This document shows positions 1 through 12,689 of a stretch of DNA of 64,000 nt, piece by piece. The notes below the pieces were generated by a model. The model searched no databases, had not been told where the DNA came from, and worked only from the letters and a program-made list of their open reading frames with translations. The DNA comes from Sipunculus nudus (lineage: Eukaryota; Annelida; Sipuncula; Golfingiida; Sipunculidae). Position numbers and translations under genes: made by a program. Numbering within the stretch: position 1 is the first letter of the stretch; every line of letters starts with the position of its first letter. The stretch spans positions 48,426,019 through 48,490,018 of the forward strand of contig CM049306.1 in the NCBI GenBank assembly GCA_026874595.1, given 5' to 3'.

Positions 1-340
1 AGTAAGACAGTTGGCCCCGAGTGAACTGTGAAAAATTGTTGCCTCAAGCTACTGCACTGAGTAAACTCTTGACCTGCACCTAGCTAGATTGAGTGAACGT
101 TTGACCTGTACCTGGCTGCACTGAGTGAACTATTGACCTGTTGCATAATCTGACACAGTTGGCAGTCTGCCAAAGCTATATATAGATCCAGGCTGAACTT
201 TGGTGCCAAATCTGATGCAGTGAGCAGTGTGCCAAAGCAATAAATAGAATGCAGCTACTGCACTGAGTGAAGTCTTGACCTATACCTGGCTGCACTTCTT
301 CCAATCCTGGCACTGTGCCAAAACTATTTATAGAGCTGAC
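1..340. repeat. Degenerate minisatellite (ACTGAGTGAAC / TTGACCTG motif)
   Basis: Units containing GCACTGAGTGAACT and CTTGACCTGTACCTGGCT recur at about 50-300, together with a second unit (GTGCCAAAGCTATATATAGA) seen three times. Copies differ by many substitutions. Confidence 0.6.
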
Positions 341-859
341 ATCACCTGGCTTATGGCCAACATCAAGGCACTGTCATTCCGCCAATGGTAAACCAAGTGC
401 TGCCATCTGTACACAAAAGTGGTTCCTACTTTAAGTAACTTTGAAAAAAATGTTCCCAATACAAAATGCTTTTCAGCTGACTTTTTATAATAAGGAAATC
501 AGGAATATATGTAAAATTATTACAGATGCATACTGAATGCAAAATTATAATACAGATACATCTCATTGATGGCAAATTCTTGAATTAAGTTGAGTATGGA
601 TACCAACAATTTATAACCCATGTACAGTACTCTATATATAGCCACAGAGAGTTGAATATCCATAATTGTAACATTGCCTGGTATGATGAATAATTTAAAT
701 CATAAATCTAATTTTTAAAAAGCTTTTAAAAAAACATTCTTGTCAATATTAACCAAAGATAACCTAAAAATCTAAATGTCTAATAGCATGATGTAATAGA
801 CGCTGATAAACTGGTGCCAGGCTAGATGTAACAGCATTAAAAATCTGGCTTCAGTGGCG
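341..859. other. No feature seen
   Basis: AT-rich sequence without coding or repeat signal that I can define. Confidence 0.5.
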
Positions 860-1745
860 TCAGTTCAAAAACGTTTTGCAGGTTTATAACTCATAGAGGA
901 AGATACAGCAAACGTTAAGTACAGCTTCCCATAACTCAGCCAAAAAGCACTGTACCAAAACCATTTGAACAAACTTGAATAATCAACATCTGAGGATAAT
1001 TAATTTGTAAGATTTAAGAATTTGGCCCAGTGGTTTTTGAGAAGAAGACCTTTGTAGCCACTGAGGTAAAATGGGCTGTTATGGCATATGACTAAATTAA
1101 GCTCCCCATAACTCGGCCAAAAGTCACTGAACAGAGACCATTTGAACAAACTTCAGAAAGCACTACCCTATGACCATTTCTGTGCGATATTAAACAATTA
1201 GGCCATATGGTTTCAGAGAAGAAGTTTTTTGTAGCCCTTAGTGTGATACAGGCACTGATGACCCCTTACAAAAAAGGCCGATGCAGGTGGCGCCACCAAT
1301 ACCTCAATTTCAGATATCACTCATGTGACCAACATTGGCATAAAGTTTGGTGATGATAGCTCCAGCCGTTTCTGAGATTGTAATTTTAATATGCTTTTTT
1401 GGACAGATGACTAAGTTCAACCTTCTGTAACTCGGCCAAAAATCTCCGAACTGGAACCATTCGAACAAACTTGAGAGAGATTGTTCCAGGGATCATTTCT
1501 GTGAAATATTGGACAATTTGGAGAAGAAGATTTTTAAAGCTTTTTTTTGGCCTTTTCCCTAAAAATTTAAGAAAATACAGAAAATCTGATAGAGTTTTTC
1601 CAATGACTGATTATTTGCAAAAAAATTTGTGATGCTAGCTCCTGCCGTTTTTGAGATAGCTATGGTTAATGTACAGACGACGCACGACGCACTGGCGCAC
1701 GACGGACGACGCCGCACCATCGCATAAGCTCACAGGTTCGTTAAA
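860..1745 (+). mobile_element. E-E element, copy 1 (GGAC-tailed non-autonomous repeat)
   Basis: Contains three versions of an internal unit with ATAACTCGGCCAAAA and CATTTGAACAAACTT (about 920, 1107 and 1424), one GGTGGCGCCACC palindrome at 1286-1297, an ACGACGCACGACGG-type tail, and the end GCATAAGCTCACAGGTTCGT followed by TAAAAA. The end and much of the core match copy 2 at 5285-5787. The 5' limit is approximate. Confidence 0.6.
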
Positions 1746-1979
1746 AATATAGATGGCGGCACCAGTAAACTGACAAAACTAGACATGATCAATATTCAAT
1801 GCAAGATTAATTATCAAGATACTGGAGTATTTGTATAAAATTTTAAATTATTCTCGGGGTTATTAAGAAGTTCCATAGCTCGGAGGATAAAGGGTCACTC
1901 TGATGTAATTTCAGGTTTCCAAGGAGATTTTTTATTGAATTCTGTGAATAAACACTTAGAAGTTTCTGGGTCCAGTGGT

Positions 1980-2060
1980 AACAATTTGTGCCATGTTAGT
2001 GGACGAATGGACGACGGACAAATTGCCTATACCTCAGCTGTAAAAAGAAAAAGAGTGCTG
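1980..2060. repeat. Short GGACGACGGACAA-type repeat end
   Basis: GGACGAATGGACGACGGACA followed by CTCAGCTGTAAAAAG resembles the 3' end of the GGAC-tailed elements, without their full hairpin. Confidence 0.3.
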
Positions 2061-2065
2061 TCAAA

Positions 2066-2704
2066 AAGAAGGGATCCATGGGTCACGGCGCTCAGCTGAT
2101 CCTGATTGGACTATAAATGTATCACCATTGTGATACTATATTGAGTCGATAAACCTTATGAATGTCATGGACATGTTGGGCTATTATAAAGGAATATAAT
2201 TTAATATGTGAATGATATGTAATAATATATAAATGATATATGAAATAACCTGACTGATGGATTAATATAGTGGTTTATTTTTTAATTATTTGGGCGGGGT
2301 CGAAAATAGCCATATATTTGAGCAAATATGAATGCAATGACAGTACACTTATCAGTGGTAGAATGATAGTAAGGCTATTTATTGAAGGATCTATAGTGTA
2401 TGGAAGTCCGCAAGATTTCAATTTGACAGATATAATGTTATGATTAACCATGCTGATGAGGGGATTTATTGATTTGAGACTGTATGACATGGTATCTCTT
2501 TGGTGTTGACAAGGTACATTATTTTGATGCCCACCACGCCTACATTTTACACAATATTGACATAATTTCTGGCATGTACATAGGTAGCTATGGATAAATA
2601 GTTAAACAATATATAAATATATGAATAAATCTGATTAATCTTGTTCTTGTTTACTGAGGCTGACACGGGGATGAGGTACGGAGAAAGAAACAGTGTGGGG
2701 CAGC

Positions 2705-2769
<65 letters not shown>

Positions 2770-3620
2770 GGAGCATTTACAGTACTTAAACCCCTGGAAA
2801 GTTAAAATCTAAAATATTATGAAATGTAGATAAAGTCTGTGAGGAAGAGATAATCTAGGCCATGGTTAATTGAGAAATTGTTGCAAATAATATGTTGAGA
2901 TCTGACCATGAGTTTCGTTTGATAACCTTTTTGATAAGCTGTTGACAGTCCAACAGTTTTACAAATTTGTCTAATGAGATAATTTTGTTTTTAAATAAAG
3001 CTTTTTTTCTATTTAATGTTATGTATACAAATGTCATAAAGTCCCCACTCCACAGGTGGAAGGACTTGATGGGGGGGGGGGGGTTATCATGCCTCTGTCT
3101 CTCTGTATCAGGTTTATAGTACCTATCAACAGAATGGTGTGGAGGGAGGAAGGGAGGCATGGGGGGGGGGGGGGGGTTGAGAGAGAGAGAGAGAGAGAAA
3201 GAGAGGGGGGGGGGGTCTCTGGTAATTACTACTGCCTGACCTCGCCTGACCCAGACACTCACAGAGGCAGTAGGCAAGGAGTGAAGGAGTAATGTAACAG
3301 CCTAGCATATTGTATACCACTGACTTGATGTAAAAATTTAAGACATGGTGCTTAAAAAATTAATGAATTCTACATTTTTTGATCAATTGATTTCAAATTT
3401 CAGATTTTAACAGATGAAATGCTTATGTGTACATGCTGTGAAATTAAATCCACAGCACTTACAGTAAAAAATGTGCCATGGTCCAAATGCCCAAATTTAG
3501 GGAAATATGAGGTTTTGATTTTAAATTTATGCTAATAACTTAAAACAACAGACCCATGGGTCATGGTGCTAAGTTTTAATTTTTTATCATAAAATATGAT
3601 TTGGAAGAAAGGGTAGACAA
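2066..3620 (+). mobile_element. E-A element, copy 1, 3' truncated
   Basis: Begins AAGGGATCCATGGGTCACGG then CGCTCAGCTGA, the E-A 5' module. Its middle (2781-3540) matches 41640-42930, including the poly-G/GA tract and the CTTACAGTAAAAAATGTGCC module. The usual 3' GGAC tail and hairpin are missing. A long GA microsatellite has expanded inside. Confidence 0.6.
2708..2766. repeat. (GA)n microsatellite
   Basis: About 59 bp of uninterrupted AG/GA dinucleotides. Related G-run plus GA tracts occur in the same module at 3160-3215 and 44599-44640. Confidence 0.95.
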
Positions 3621-3980
3621 ATGTTGGTTTTGTGTGGTAATATAAGCTGATTAAAGAGGCTGATGGCATTTTTTTAAGGCGTATTCACTCAATGTCTTGT
3701 ATTTATTCAGTTTCAGTTAAACAAAACTGTTGAGAATCCGGAAATACAAATTTCACAAATTTAAATGAAGATCATACGTACCTCGTTTTATGGCTTTAAT
3801 TTATATAAACAAGGCCTACAGGCCTAATGCGAACCTGTGCAAAGTGTGGGAGTGTGAATGGAGTTTTATTTTATAAATTTAAAATTGATCCTTTTAAGTC
3901 CTGCATATCTACCTCAGTCATTATGATTTCAGCAAAATGGACATTTCGGACCTGCAAGTTTCAGACTAGGACATTTTAAA

Positions 3981-4880
3981 ACTAAAATATGGGTAGTCGA
4001 CAAGCGACTATGTGTATCCGCAGAAATCAGAGTGGGACGGGTGAAGTGAGGCATGGATTAAGTGGCAAGGGGAATAGAGTGAGGTGTGTTGTATATTAGC
4101 ATGGATGACTGCAGCTTAAACGTAAATGTAGGTGGTGCCACCTGTCATAAAATCTAGAAAATTGTCCAGGATTTATAAACCTGCAAAATTTCAGGTGGAT
4201 AAGTCAAACCACTGCTGAGATATGAGTGATATTATCCAAAGGCAAATGAACAGATGGACGCTGTGCATAAGTGGTGGCCCGTGGCGCATTTATATGAGTG
4301 ATTTTAGCCCACGGCAGACAAACAGACAGACGCTGTGCAAAAATGATTGCAGGTGGCCCTCCAGTTTTGCCTATGATGAAGAGCTATGTGAGATCTATAC
4401 ACATGCAAAATTTTGGCCCAATCGGTCAGACGGTTCCCGAGATATGAGCTTGGATGTCTGCAGAGTAAACCTGAATGTAGTTGGCGCCACCTGTCATAAA
4501 ATCAAGAGAGCTGTCCAGGATGTATAAACCTGTAAAATTTCAGGTGGATAAGTCAAACCACTGCTTAGATATGAGTGATTTTATCCCAAGGCAGATGAAT
4601 AGATGGACGCTGTGCAAAAATGGTTGCAGGTGGCGCCACCATTTTAGTGTATGTTATAAAGCTATCAAAGGGCTACATATGTGAAAAATTTTTAGCCTGA
4701 TCGGTCAAACGGTTTCCGAGATATGTTGGTTTATGTGTGGAAACAGACGCACAAACGGACGCTGTGCAGAGAGGAAAGGTCAGAGGTCAACAAAAAAATG
4801 AGGGTGCAGCAGTTCACATGTGACCTGATGATGAACCCGATTCGCTTAAAATGCAAACCAAGTTTTTTTCAAACAGTTGA
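3981..4880 (+). mobile_element. E-B element, copy 1, 3' truncated
   Basis: Starts ACTAAAATATGGGTAGTCGA with the 5' hairpin GTAGTCG-acaag-CGACTA. It carries two core dimers with GGTGGTGCCACC (4131-4142), GTTGGCGCCACC (4480-4491) and GGTGGCGCCACC (4629-4640), then GAGGTCAACAAA and AGTTCACATGTGACC as in copy 2. It lacks the 3' hairpin. Confidence 0.65.
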
Positions 4881-4924
4881 AAGATATAGTTCCAATAATC
4901 TGGGAATTCTGCATCTAAACATTG

Positions 4925-4975
4925 TGTCCAGACGTCTAGACGCTGTGTCTAGACGTCTAGACACATTGTCTAGAC
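4925..4975. repeat. GTCTAGAC palindromic cluster
   Basis: Overlapping CAGACGTCTAGAC units; 4944-4965 is a perfect 22-bp palindrome centred on the ACGT of GTCTAGACGTCTAGAC. A 17-base C run follows. Confidence 0.85.
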
Positions 4976-5284
4976 ACCCCCCCCCCCCCCCCGAGCCTGG
5001 TCAGTTGCCATGGTGCCATGGTGATGTCTGTTTGGACTGAGTGACCTCTTGACTTGGCTGCTGAAACTCAGCATATTGTCAAATCTGTTTTCAAATACAG
5101 AAAGCCTTTTTCAATTGGTTATAATGCTTTTTTAAAACTGTATTTACCCAATCTATTCTTATAAAACTGGCAGAACCCTACCATAGAATAATTCCCGTAA
5201 AGTTTAAACCAATCAGCTTAACAGTTTCATCATAAATCAGTGTATAAGCTGGAAGAGTTTAAAATTACATTTTCGCTTGTAAAA

Positions 5285-5787
5285 AACACATCAATGTAGG
5301 TGGCGCCACCAATACCTCAAAATCAGATATGACATATGTGACAAACATTGGTATAAAATTTGGTGATTATAGCTCTAGCCGTTTCTGAGATTTTAATTTT
5401 AGTGTGCTTTTTTGGACAGATGACTAAGTTCAAACTCCTGTAACTCGGCCAAAAATCTCCGAACTGGAACCATTCGAACAAACTTGAGAGAGATCTCCAG
5501 GGATCATTTCTGTGAAATATTAAACAATTTGGCTGGACAGGTTCAGAGAAGAAGATTTTTAAAGTTTTTTAATCTTTTTCTCTATAAAATCTAAATTAAT
5601 GCAGATACCCAAAAATAAGCTCCAGGGCACCAAGTTTCACATGTGATTAATTCTTACATGTAATTTGGAGCTGCTAGCTCCGAGGGTTTCCGACTAACAG
5701 CCATGGACGGCGGAAAGCCAGCCCTGGACGGCGGACGGCTGACGGAAGACGCTGCGCCATCGCATAAGCTCACAGGTTCGCTAAAAA
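5285..5787 (+). mobile_element. E-E element, copy 2
   Basis: Starts near AGGTGGCGCCACCAATACCT (palindrome 5299-5310), continues with TGTAACTCGGCCAAAAATCT and CGAACTGGAACCATTCGAAC, and ends ATCGCATAAGCTCACAGGTT CGCTAAAAA, each closely matching 1286-1745. Confidence 0.65.
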
Positions 5788-5789
5788 AC

Positions 5790-7135
5790 TATTATGTTCA
5801 CTTTTGAACACTATCACATCTCTGTCTACCCACCAAGCATAGCAAGACACATGACAATTACTAACATAATTGACATAATGAGAACTTGACTTTTAGATCT
5901 AATTTTTTTATCACATTGAATTTTTTTATTTTTTTAAAATCATGTATCAGAATAAAAAAAAGGAAAGTAATCTTAGTAATCTCCAAGGATCAAAACACCA
6001 AATATATTATACAAGGAGCAAACTGGAGTTGGAATGTTTAATTTTATTAAAATAAATAAAAGAATCAGATATATAAATTTTGATTATTTACCCAGTATCA
6101 TGTAACAGCTGATACAGCCATGAGTCTTAATGTTATAGTCAAACATATTGACATCTTTAATGAGCACTTGTCTGAGTAATATTTTAAATTTTTGACATAT
6201 TTCCATTTTTAAATTATGTAATTAATATAAACCAACAAAGTAAACACCTGGAAAAGACCTGGAAATTTAGATTTCTTTCACATTATCAACTGCTTCCTTT
6301 TCTATCATTAACTTGCTTCATATGATCCCTAATGGTAAACAACAATTTTATTTAATTATTAATTTTTCATTTTTATGATTGAAATGAAAAATACCCTTTG
6401 GTGACTGCATGGTGTCATTTGAAAAACATTTTTGGCCATCTATGGAAGATCCATAAAACATCAGTAATTGCAAGGTAATTCCCTTTTACTCATTAACAAT
6501 AAAATTCCTTTTCCATTAATTTTTCTTAAAGTTGTTATTATTTACCAATTTTTTTTAAATTTTTGTTTGTTATGTTTTTGGTAATAACAACTACTAAAGG
6601 AGGGGGTTGGACAGTTAGATCTAGCTGAAGCCACCCAAGAGCTGGCTGGCTGCAGAGTATGCCTTCCTTCAAGCATACATCATTTTAGCATGAAAGGTCA
6701 ATAAGTGGACATATGGAGGGGCTTCAGTATAGCCTAGGTGTGACATGGTCTCATAAATGTGACTGTCAACATGTAGTTGTGGTTAGTTACGTGTGTAGGA
6801 CGAATGATCTCTACGAATATAGTTTTTGGCCATTTTCTCGAAACATCATTTCACCTGAACACCTTATCTTTAGAGCGTTATTTCTCAGTAACTACTTGTC
6901 CGAAACGTACCAGCTTTGATATATGTAATTGTTAATATGTCTTCTTAAAAGCGTTTTTTTTTTATTTTACGCCTATACTAAGTTTGAAGGATTTTATTAA
7001 GGTAAAAGTAAAAAATTAAATGATTTGTGAAGATTTCAAAATTAAATACTCTGTAAAATCGTAATTTTTAAACTTATCTCACCAAACAAAAAAACGCCTG
7101 GGGATTATTATCTAAATTCTCGATTATTTAAGAAG
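5790..7135. other. No feature seen
   Basis: Strongly AT-rich with short chance ORFs only. Confidence 0.5.
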
Positions 7136-7139
7136 ATTT

Positions 7140-7510
7140 TCTGTATCTGCTTAAGTGGTGCTACGCTCTTTACACAGCGCTTTACCTATAGGGCTACTTT
7201 CTATATCGTAAGGCGCTGTTTGTTATGACCTCGTATCCTGCTTTGCAACACCAGAGGGGAGCACTGTATTTTTGTCCAATCAGATGAATTTTTGTGCTAG
7301 AAGACAAAGCCAAGCGAGGAATACACGGAGCCAATCATATTCATTTCTTTTGAGTGACAGCTCATCCCCCAGCGTAACCGTCTAAACAGGCCACAGGCTC
7401 AGAGAGAATTGCCCCTGACGTGGTTTGCTTAGGGCCTTGGGCACATAGGATGCTCTTTAGAAGCGCAAGATTTCCGCTGCCTCGGGAGCGTAAAGTGGTG
7501 CTGAAATACA
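7140..7510. promoter_or_regulatory. GC-richer island with two CCAAT boxes
   Basis: CpG-containing block in AT-rich surroundings with CCAATCA at 7278-7284 and again at about 7332. AAGTGGTGCT occurs at both ends (about 7153 and 7493), so it might be a repeat with terminal direct repeats. No gene start is evident next to it. Confidence 0.25.
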
Positions 7511-7669
7511 CGGTTTTTTGTTAAATATTAAAATTAAATTAAAATTCTTACAAATTCAAACCTGTTCCTCAGAAACAAAGTTTATTATCACCAAACTATA
7601 GAGAATTTTCTTAGCTTTCAGAAAATGTATACTTTATTAAAGCATTAGATTGTTTAATGCAAAGGAAAA

Positions 7670-8445
7670 ACTGAAACAAAGTCAGGTCAGGTGGGGGGAC
7701 CAGTCCTGCCACCTTAATGAAAGCTACAGTTTTTGGTCAATTCCTTTCAAATTTCAGAATTTAGAAGCTGAAATCCTTACGTGTGCATGATATGAAAATT
7801 AAATCAACAGTGCTTACAGGAAAAAAAAGTGCCATGGCCAAATTTTGGCAAAATTTAAGGTATTGATTCTAGATTAATGTAAATAACTTATAAAATTAAA
7901 AAAAAAAAATTTAGATCTAATTTTCGGTATACAATTGAATCTTAATAAAATGAATTTATATCCTTGATAAAAAACTCTCTAGCTTCAGCGATTCTTATGT
8001 TAAGTGAGTAAATATAATTCTTCCTTTTAACAAGGTGCATTATGTTCGGGCCCATATCTTCAACAAATTACTTAATACTGACCTAAGTTTCGGTAAATAT
8101 AAAGTAAATGTATGGAACAATATGCATATTTACTATAATCGAATTCAGATCAGTGATTTTGATGTTAAGCAATCATTAAGTGTAACAATGTGTTTTTAAT
8201 GGGGAACGGAGGTTTTTCCTTAATATCTTGAAGTAACGAAGTCCTGGTGACCCAATTTTCGGTTAGGTAGGAGATTTTAGGGACATCTAACCGTATGCCG
8301 AATTTCAGATTCGTAGGTCCAATGGTTTCAAATGTGCCAGTTTAAGGGACGGACAGACGGACAGCTAGACGGACGGACGGACACCGACGGACAAAGGACC
8401 ACGACTATAGTTCAGATGACTTATAGTCATATAAGCTGAACTAAA
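7670..8445 (+). mobile_element. E-A element, copy 2, 3' half
   Basis: Shares the CTTACAGGAAAAAAAAGTGC module, the block AATTTTCGGTTAGGTAGGAG, the tail GGACGGACAGACGGACAGC and the 3' hairpin (8408-8443). Here the outer arms are TAGTTCAG and CTGAACTA, a paired change from TAGCTCAG/CTGAGCTA in the other copies. Confidence 0.75.
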
Positions 8446-8894
8446 AAGAGTGAAAAAGAGTAATTAACTTAATTTTCAAAGAATCTTAAAAAGGGACTCT
8501 TTTTTAAGTGTGATTTGGCAGGTCTGCAATCAAGGTGTCAATATAAATATTTTGTGGACTTAGTTGATACTTTCATTCAGCACACTCAATTTATATCTTT
8601 AAGTGTTATACCAAAGGATTGTGGTACAACCGGAACAGAGCACCGGTGGCTATTTGTCTGTACTTTTCTGACTCTTTACATTTGTTTTATCGAACATGCT
8701 ATGCCTTTGTGTCGTGTGTACGTCAACTGGGGAATATTTGCAAGGTGAGATGCCCTTAGGGGAACGGGGACTTGCTAGCTTTAGTAACTGCGTTCACTAA
8801 CAAAATGCCTAAAATAAAACGTGATTCCATTCACTGAAAGACTTAAGTCAGTGCCATCTCTTATCACTAATAGTCGGCCAGAGAACCGTACTTT

Positions 8895-9060
8895 AGTTAT
8901 ACAATTTGCCGCGAGGTGGAAGTACCTGTTCTAAGCTTCGCGACACAGAAGAGTTTGATGACTCTGTTCGTGGAAGGAATTATGTTTTACATCGACCGGT
9001 CCAGTCTAGGAGACTTGCCTTTAATAGTCATACTCGATTTTACATTGTGTATATGAAATA
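8895..9060 (+). pseudogene. Coding-like fragment of unknown origin
   Basis: Between stops the plus frame contains SKLRDTEEFDDSVRGRNYVL and then HRPVQSRRLAF with a natural-looking codon mix, unlike the AT-rich flanks. It has no start codon or clear splice sites. Could be a relic of a transposon or gene; not recognised. Confidence 0.25.
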
Positions 9061-9173
9061 GCTATATGAAGGCTCTGGATGAGCATTAGAATTAAGCTGT
9101 TTTTTTTGTAAACTTAATAAGGGCTGCAGATTCAATCATAGCCTTTCTTATTAAGTCAGAGTTTAAAAAACTA

Positions 9174-10686
9174 GATGTGTCGGAACGACACGAATGCCCC
9201 CTCCTGGGGCAAATTAGAAACATTTGTTAAATTTTGTAAAATTTTTTAAGTTCAGGAGGTGTTGTATGGTCAAAAAGGCAAAATGCAAACTCGATCTGTA
9301 ACGGATCATTATCAAGCAACACCCCAAAAATCAGGCCAGTATTTGCAGGCATTGTGAAAAAAGTCCATACATGTGCATTTTTCATAAAAATTTCTGTCTT
9401 TCATGAAATTTTCTATGTTCAGGATCTGTCAGATGGTAAAAAATAGGTTAACTGGGACGAAACGCGAACTCGATCTGTAAGTGGTCATTATGCGCCCACA
9501 GACCAAACATTAGGCCAGTATCTGTAAGCACTGCATTGCAAAACTAGAATATTAGCAAAAGCTGATAATCAGTTATAAATTTAAAATTGGAGAGGTATGT
9601 ACCATGTTTTATAACAATCCACCAAATGCTTCCTGAGAAATAAGCTCCTAAGTTTTTTTCTATACTAAGCTCTGTGACCTTGAAAAGTAGGTCAAGACCA
9701 CCCATCTTTGAACTTGACCAAGATTTTGTAAATATGATGCAAAAGCACTGAAGTAATGAAGTTCCTGTGTTGAATACCTTTGGAGATATCCTGCACAAAA
9801 GGCCAAAATTGAAAAATCTGATAAAATTTCATTAAAAAAACAGAAATTGCAGGTGGCGCCACCAAAATTGTGCAACACGTACAGACCATCAGTCCCAATG
9901 ATCATAGTAAGTTTTGTGAAAATCCACACAATGGTTTCTGAGATATAAGCTTCTGAGTGTTTTTCTACAATCAGCTCTAAAATGTAGAAAAATGGGTCAA
10001 AGTCACCCATCTTCGAACTTGACTGAGATTTTATCAATATACATCTTCACTGATGAAATAAAATTCCAACGGTGAATCCTTTTAGAGATATCCAGCTCAC
10101 AAGGTAAAAGTTAACAGATGCGGAACGGACGGACAGACGGACACCGGACAGACAGATGGACAGACGGATTGATGGACAGCTTGGGTGGCAACAATAGCCC
10201 ATCAGCCTATGAGCTGAGGGCTAAAAACGGCTGTACATGTACATTTGTCATGAAAATTTATATTTTTCATGAAATTTTCTATGTTTAGGAGCCGTAAAAC
10301 AAACAAAAGTAGGTCAACCGGGACAAAACGCGAACTCGATCTGTAACTGGTCATTATCTGCCCACACATAAAAAATCAGGGCGGTATCTGCAGGCAATGC
10401 GGAAAAAAAGTCCGCACATATGCATTTGTTATGAAAATTTCTTTTTTTTATGAAATTTTCTATGTTAGGGCACCATCAAACAGTCAAAAGTAGGTCAACC
10501 AGGACGAAACACAAACTCCATCTGTAACTGGTCATTATCTGCCCACACACCAAAAATCAGGCCAATATCTGCAGGCATTGCGAAAAAAAGTCTGTACAAC
10601 TGTTTGATTTGGGAATGATGGAAGGACGGAATGACGGACATGGGTAAAACTATATGCCCCGGCCACTTTGTGGCGGGGGCATAATA
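9174..10686 (+). mobile_element. E-C element with nested insertion
   Basis: 5' end ACTAGATGTGTCGGAACGAC carries the hairpin GTGTCG-gaa-CGACAC (9177-9191), followed by ATGCCCC. The core is a roughly 183-bp unit (CGAACTCGATCTGTAACTGG) at about 9239, 9408, 10271 and 10452. The tail is GGACGGAATGACGGACATGG. The 3' hairpin TATGCCCCGGCCAC-ttt-GTGGCGGGGGCATA (10653-10683) has one mismatch. Unit 2 is interrupted by element E-D. Confidence 0.75.
9542..10226 (+). mobile_element. E-D element nested in E-C
   Basis: Begins AACTAGAATATTAGCAAAAG and ends in the hairpin TAGCCCATCAGC-ctatga-GCTGAGGGCTA (10195-10223) followed by AAAAA. Two internal copies of a roughly 300-bp unit (CACCCATCTTTGAACTTGAC / CACCCATCTTCGAACTTGAC). 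One GGTGGCGCCACC at 9852-9863. GGACGGACAGACGGACACCG tail. Confidence 0.75.
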
Positions 10687-10689
10687 ATC

Positions 10690-12680
10690 CTTATCTTTGA
10701 GTATATAGAGAAGAGGAAGAGGATGAGGTTTTCGTTTTGATTCTGTTTCTCCTAGTCAGAGATCAAATTGGTGCATCTCTGCCCTGGGACCTCCACTGAT
10801 CTGTCGCTGCATCAATATTACATTGGCAGTACATATGACCTCGCAAATCAATATAAATATCACGTATTTGGTCATATGGGTCCCTATTACTATCATCTTT
10901 ATTATCAATATCATCAGTATTTTTACATCATTTAATAAAACAGTTTAATTATGATCTTGGGCCCAGTCCCATCACCCATTATAGAAACTGTTTACCCCTT
11001 TTACTTCTACCATACACCTATGTTGGCCAATATTGATCATATCAACAAATTTGATGGGTCTGTGGACAATATATATATGTGTGATGCTCGTATGGATGTG
11101 AAATTCTCTATTCCATGTTTATATAGATTTAAGTACATCGTCTCTGTAAAGCTGGAAATCACTAATTTATAATGTTGTAAAACCATACCCTTTTTTGTTA
11201 GAGTTCAGCAATACTCCATATTACTGAGTATATAGAGAAGAGGCAGGCCATTTTAATATTATTGGGGAAGGGGGTGGATGAGGAAGGGAGGCCATCTCGC
11301 ACAGTTGTATATTCATGCAGACACATATATTCATACATATGGGTTTGGAAGGTTGAAGGTTTGGAGGGAAAAGAGAGAAACACAATCATGTATACATACA
11401 CATAGGGGTTTTGAATCAATTTATCATGCATACAGACATTTCTGCACACATGGCTTTCAAGCCATTTGTCAAATTTGTACACAAGGATTTTGAGGTAATC
11501 TTTCATGCATACCAATATATTTACATACATTTTCAGCTTAACAGGCCACAATAACGACTGAACTTGTTGTCTGATTCTGGTAGGTTTATACTAGAAAGAG
11601 ATTAATAAATAACAGCAAATATATTCAAATCACAATTTTATTTGTCAATCATCCCATACATAAAATTTGATTTCAGCAATATTAGTCAATGAATAATTTA
11701 CATGAAAGGCTCCATTTACCCAGAATGATATTATGTACAAATCATTTCTAAAATTTTTCCACAAACATCCAGTGAAATGTTGTATATATCCAATGACTGA
11801 ATACTAGTATATAAACAGTTTCATACAGCACCAATAAAATCTTTCTGATAATAAGTTCATGAAGGCAAGTTGGGCAAAAGATGGAATGAAAGTGTCGATG
11901 GCTGTGTCATCATCAGCTGGTGGTTTACAGTGTTCATATATACTAGGAGACCTTACCATGCATTTTTTTCTCTCCACTTTGACCTCCATAAGCCTGCATG
12001 TGACATCTGGGTTTTAATCTGTATGGAAAATGGTAGGCAATGATAGTGGCAATGTTGATTAATTTGGAGGATTAACCAGTAAGGGTTTGAAAAAGGCATA
12101 GGGATGTGACACAAAAGTACTCAGGAGATATTCTCCAGGTTGGAATGTGTTGGTGGCAACAGGACTTGCATCAGCTGACTTACATCTGAATAACACTTAT
12201 TTGCGACCACACCCAATCCACAAATAAGAGTATGATATATAAAACACACCACTATTACTAATCACAGTGTCTGTGATATCTGTCTTATTTAAACTGGCAT
12301 TTTCTTGTCCTACTAACATATTATTACATAAAAATCTGATAACTGTAATACATTAAGTTACGGATTCAAAATGCATTCAACACTGACTGCTATACCAAAC
12401 TTCCCTAACAATAAACGGTCATGCTCTGTCATTAAACATACATGTTTAATGGATGAAAATTCCCAACAGGAAGACACATTTTTATAAACACACTTCTGTC
12501 ATGGGTGAAGGGTAAGATTCATAAACTACCAGTGTGCTCATTTTCCTCTAATAAACATTTCATACAAAATTACTGTTAATTACTTTTTTTACAGACTTTG
12601 TACTTAATGTCACCTAATCTACGTAATACTGATAATCAAATATACAAAATATCATTACAATAACAGCACATATATTGACA
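10690..12680. other. No feature seen
   Basis: AT-rich; short ORFs on both strands have no coding character or splice context. Confidence 0.5.
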
Positions 12681-12689
12681 CTGACTGAA

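Noticed and set aside
2855-3320. Proline/serine- or glycine/glutamate-rich ORFs
   Set aside because: They translate G runs and GA repeats inside an E-A element.
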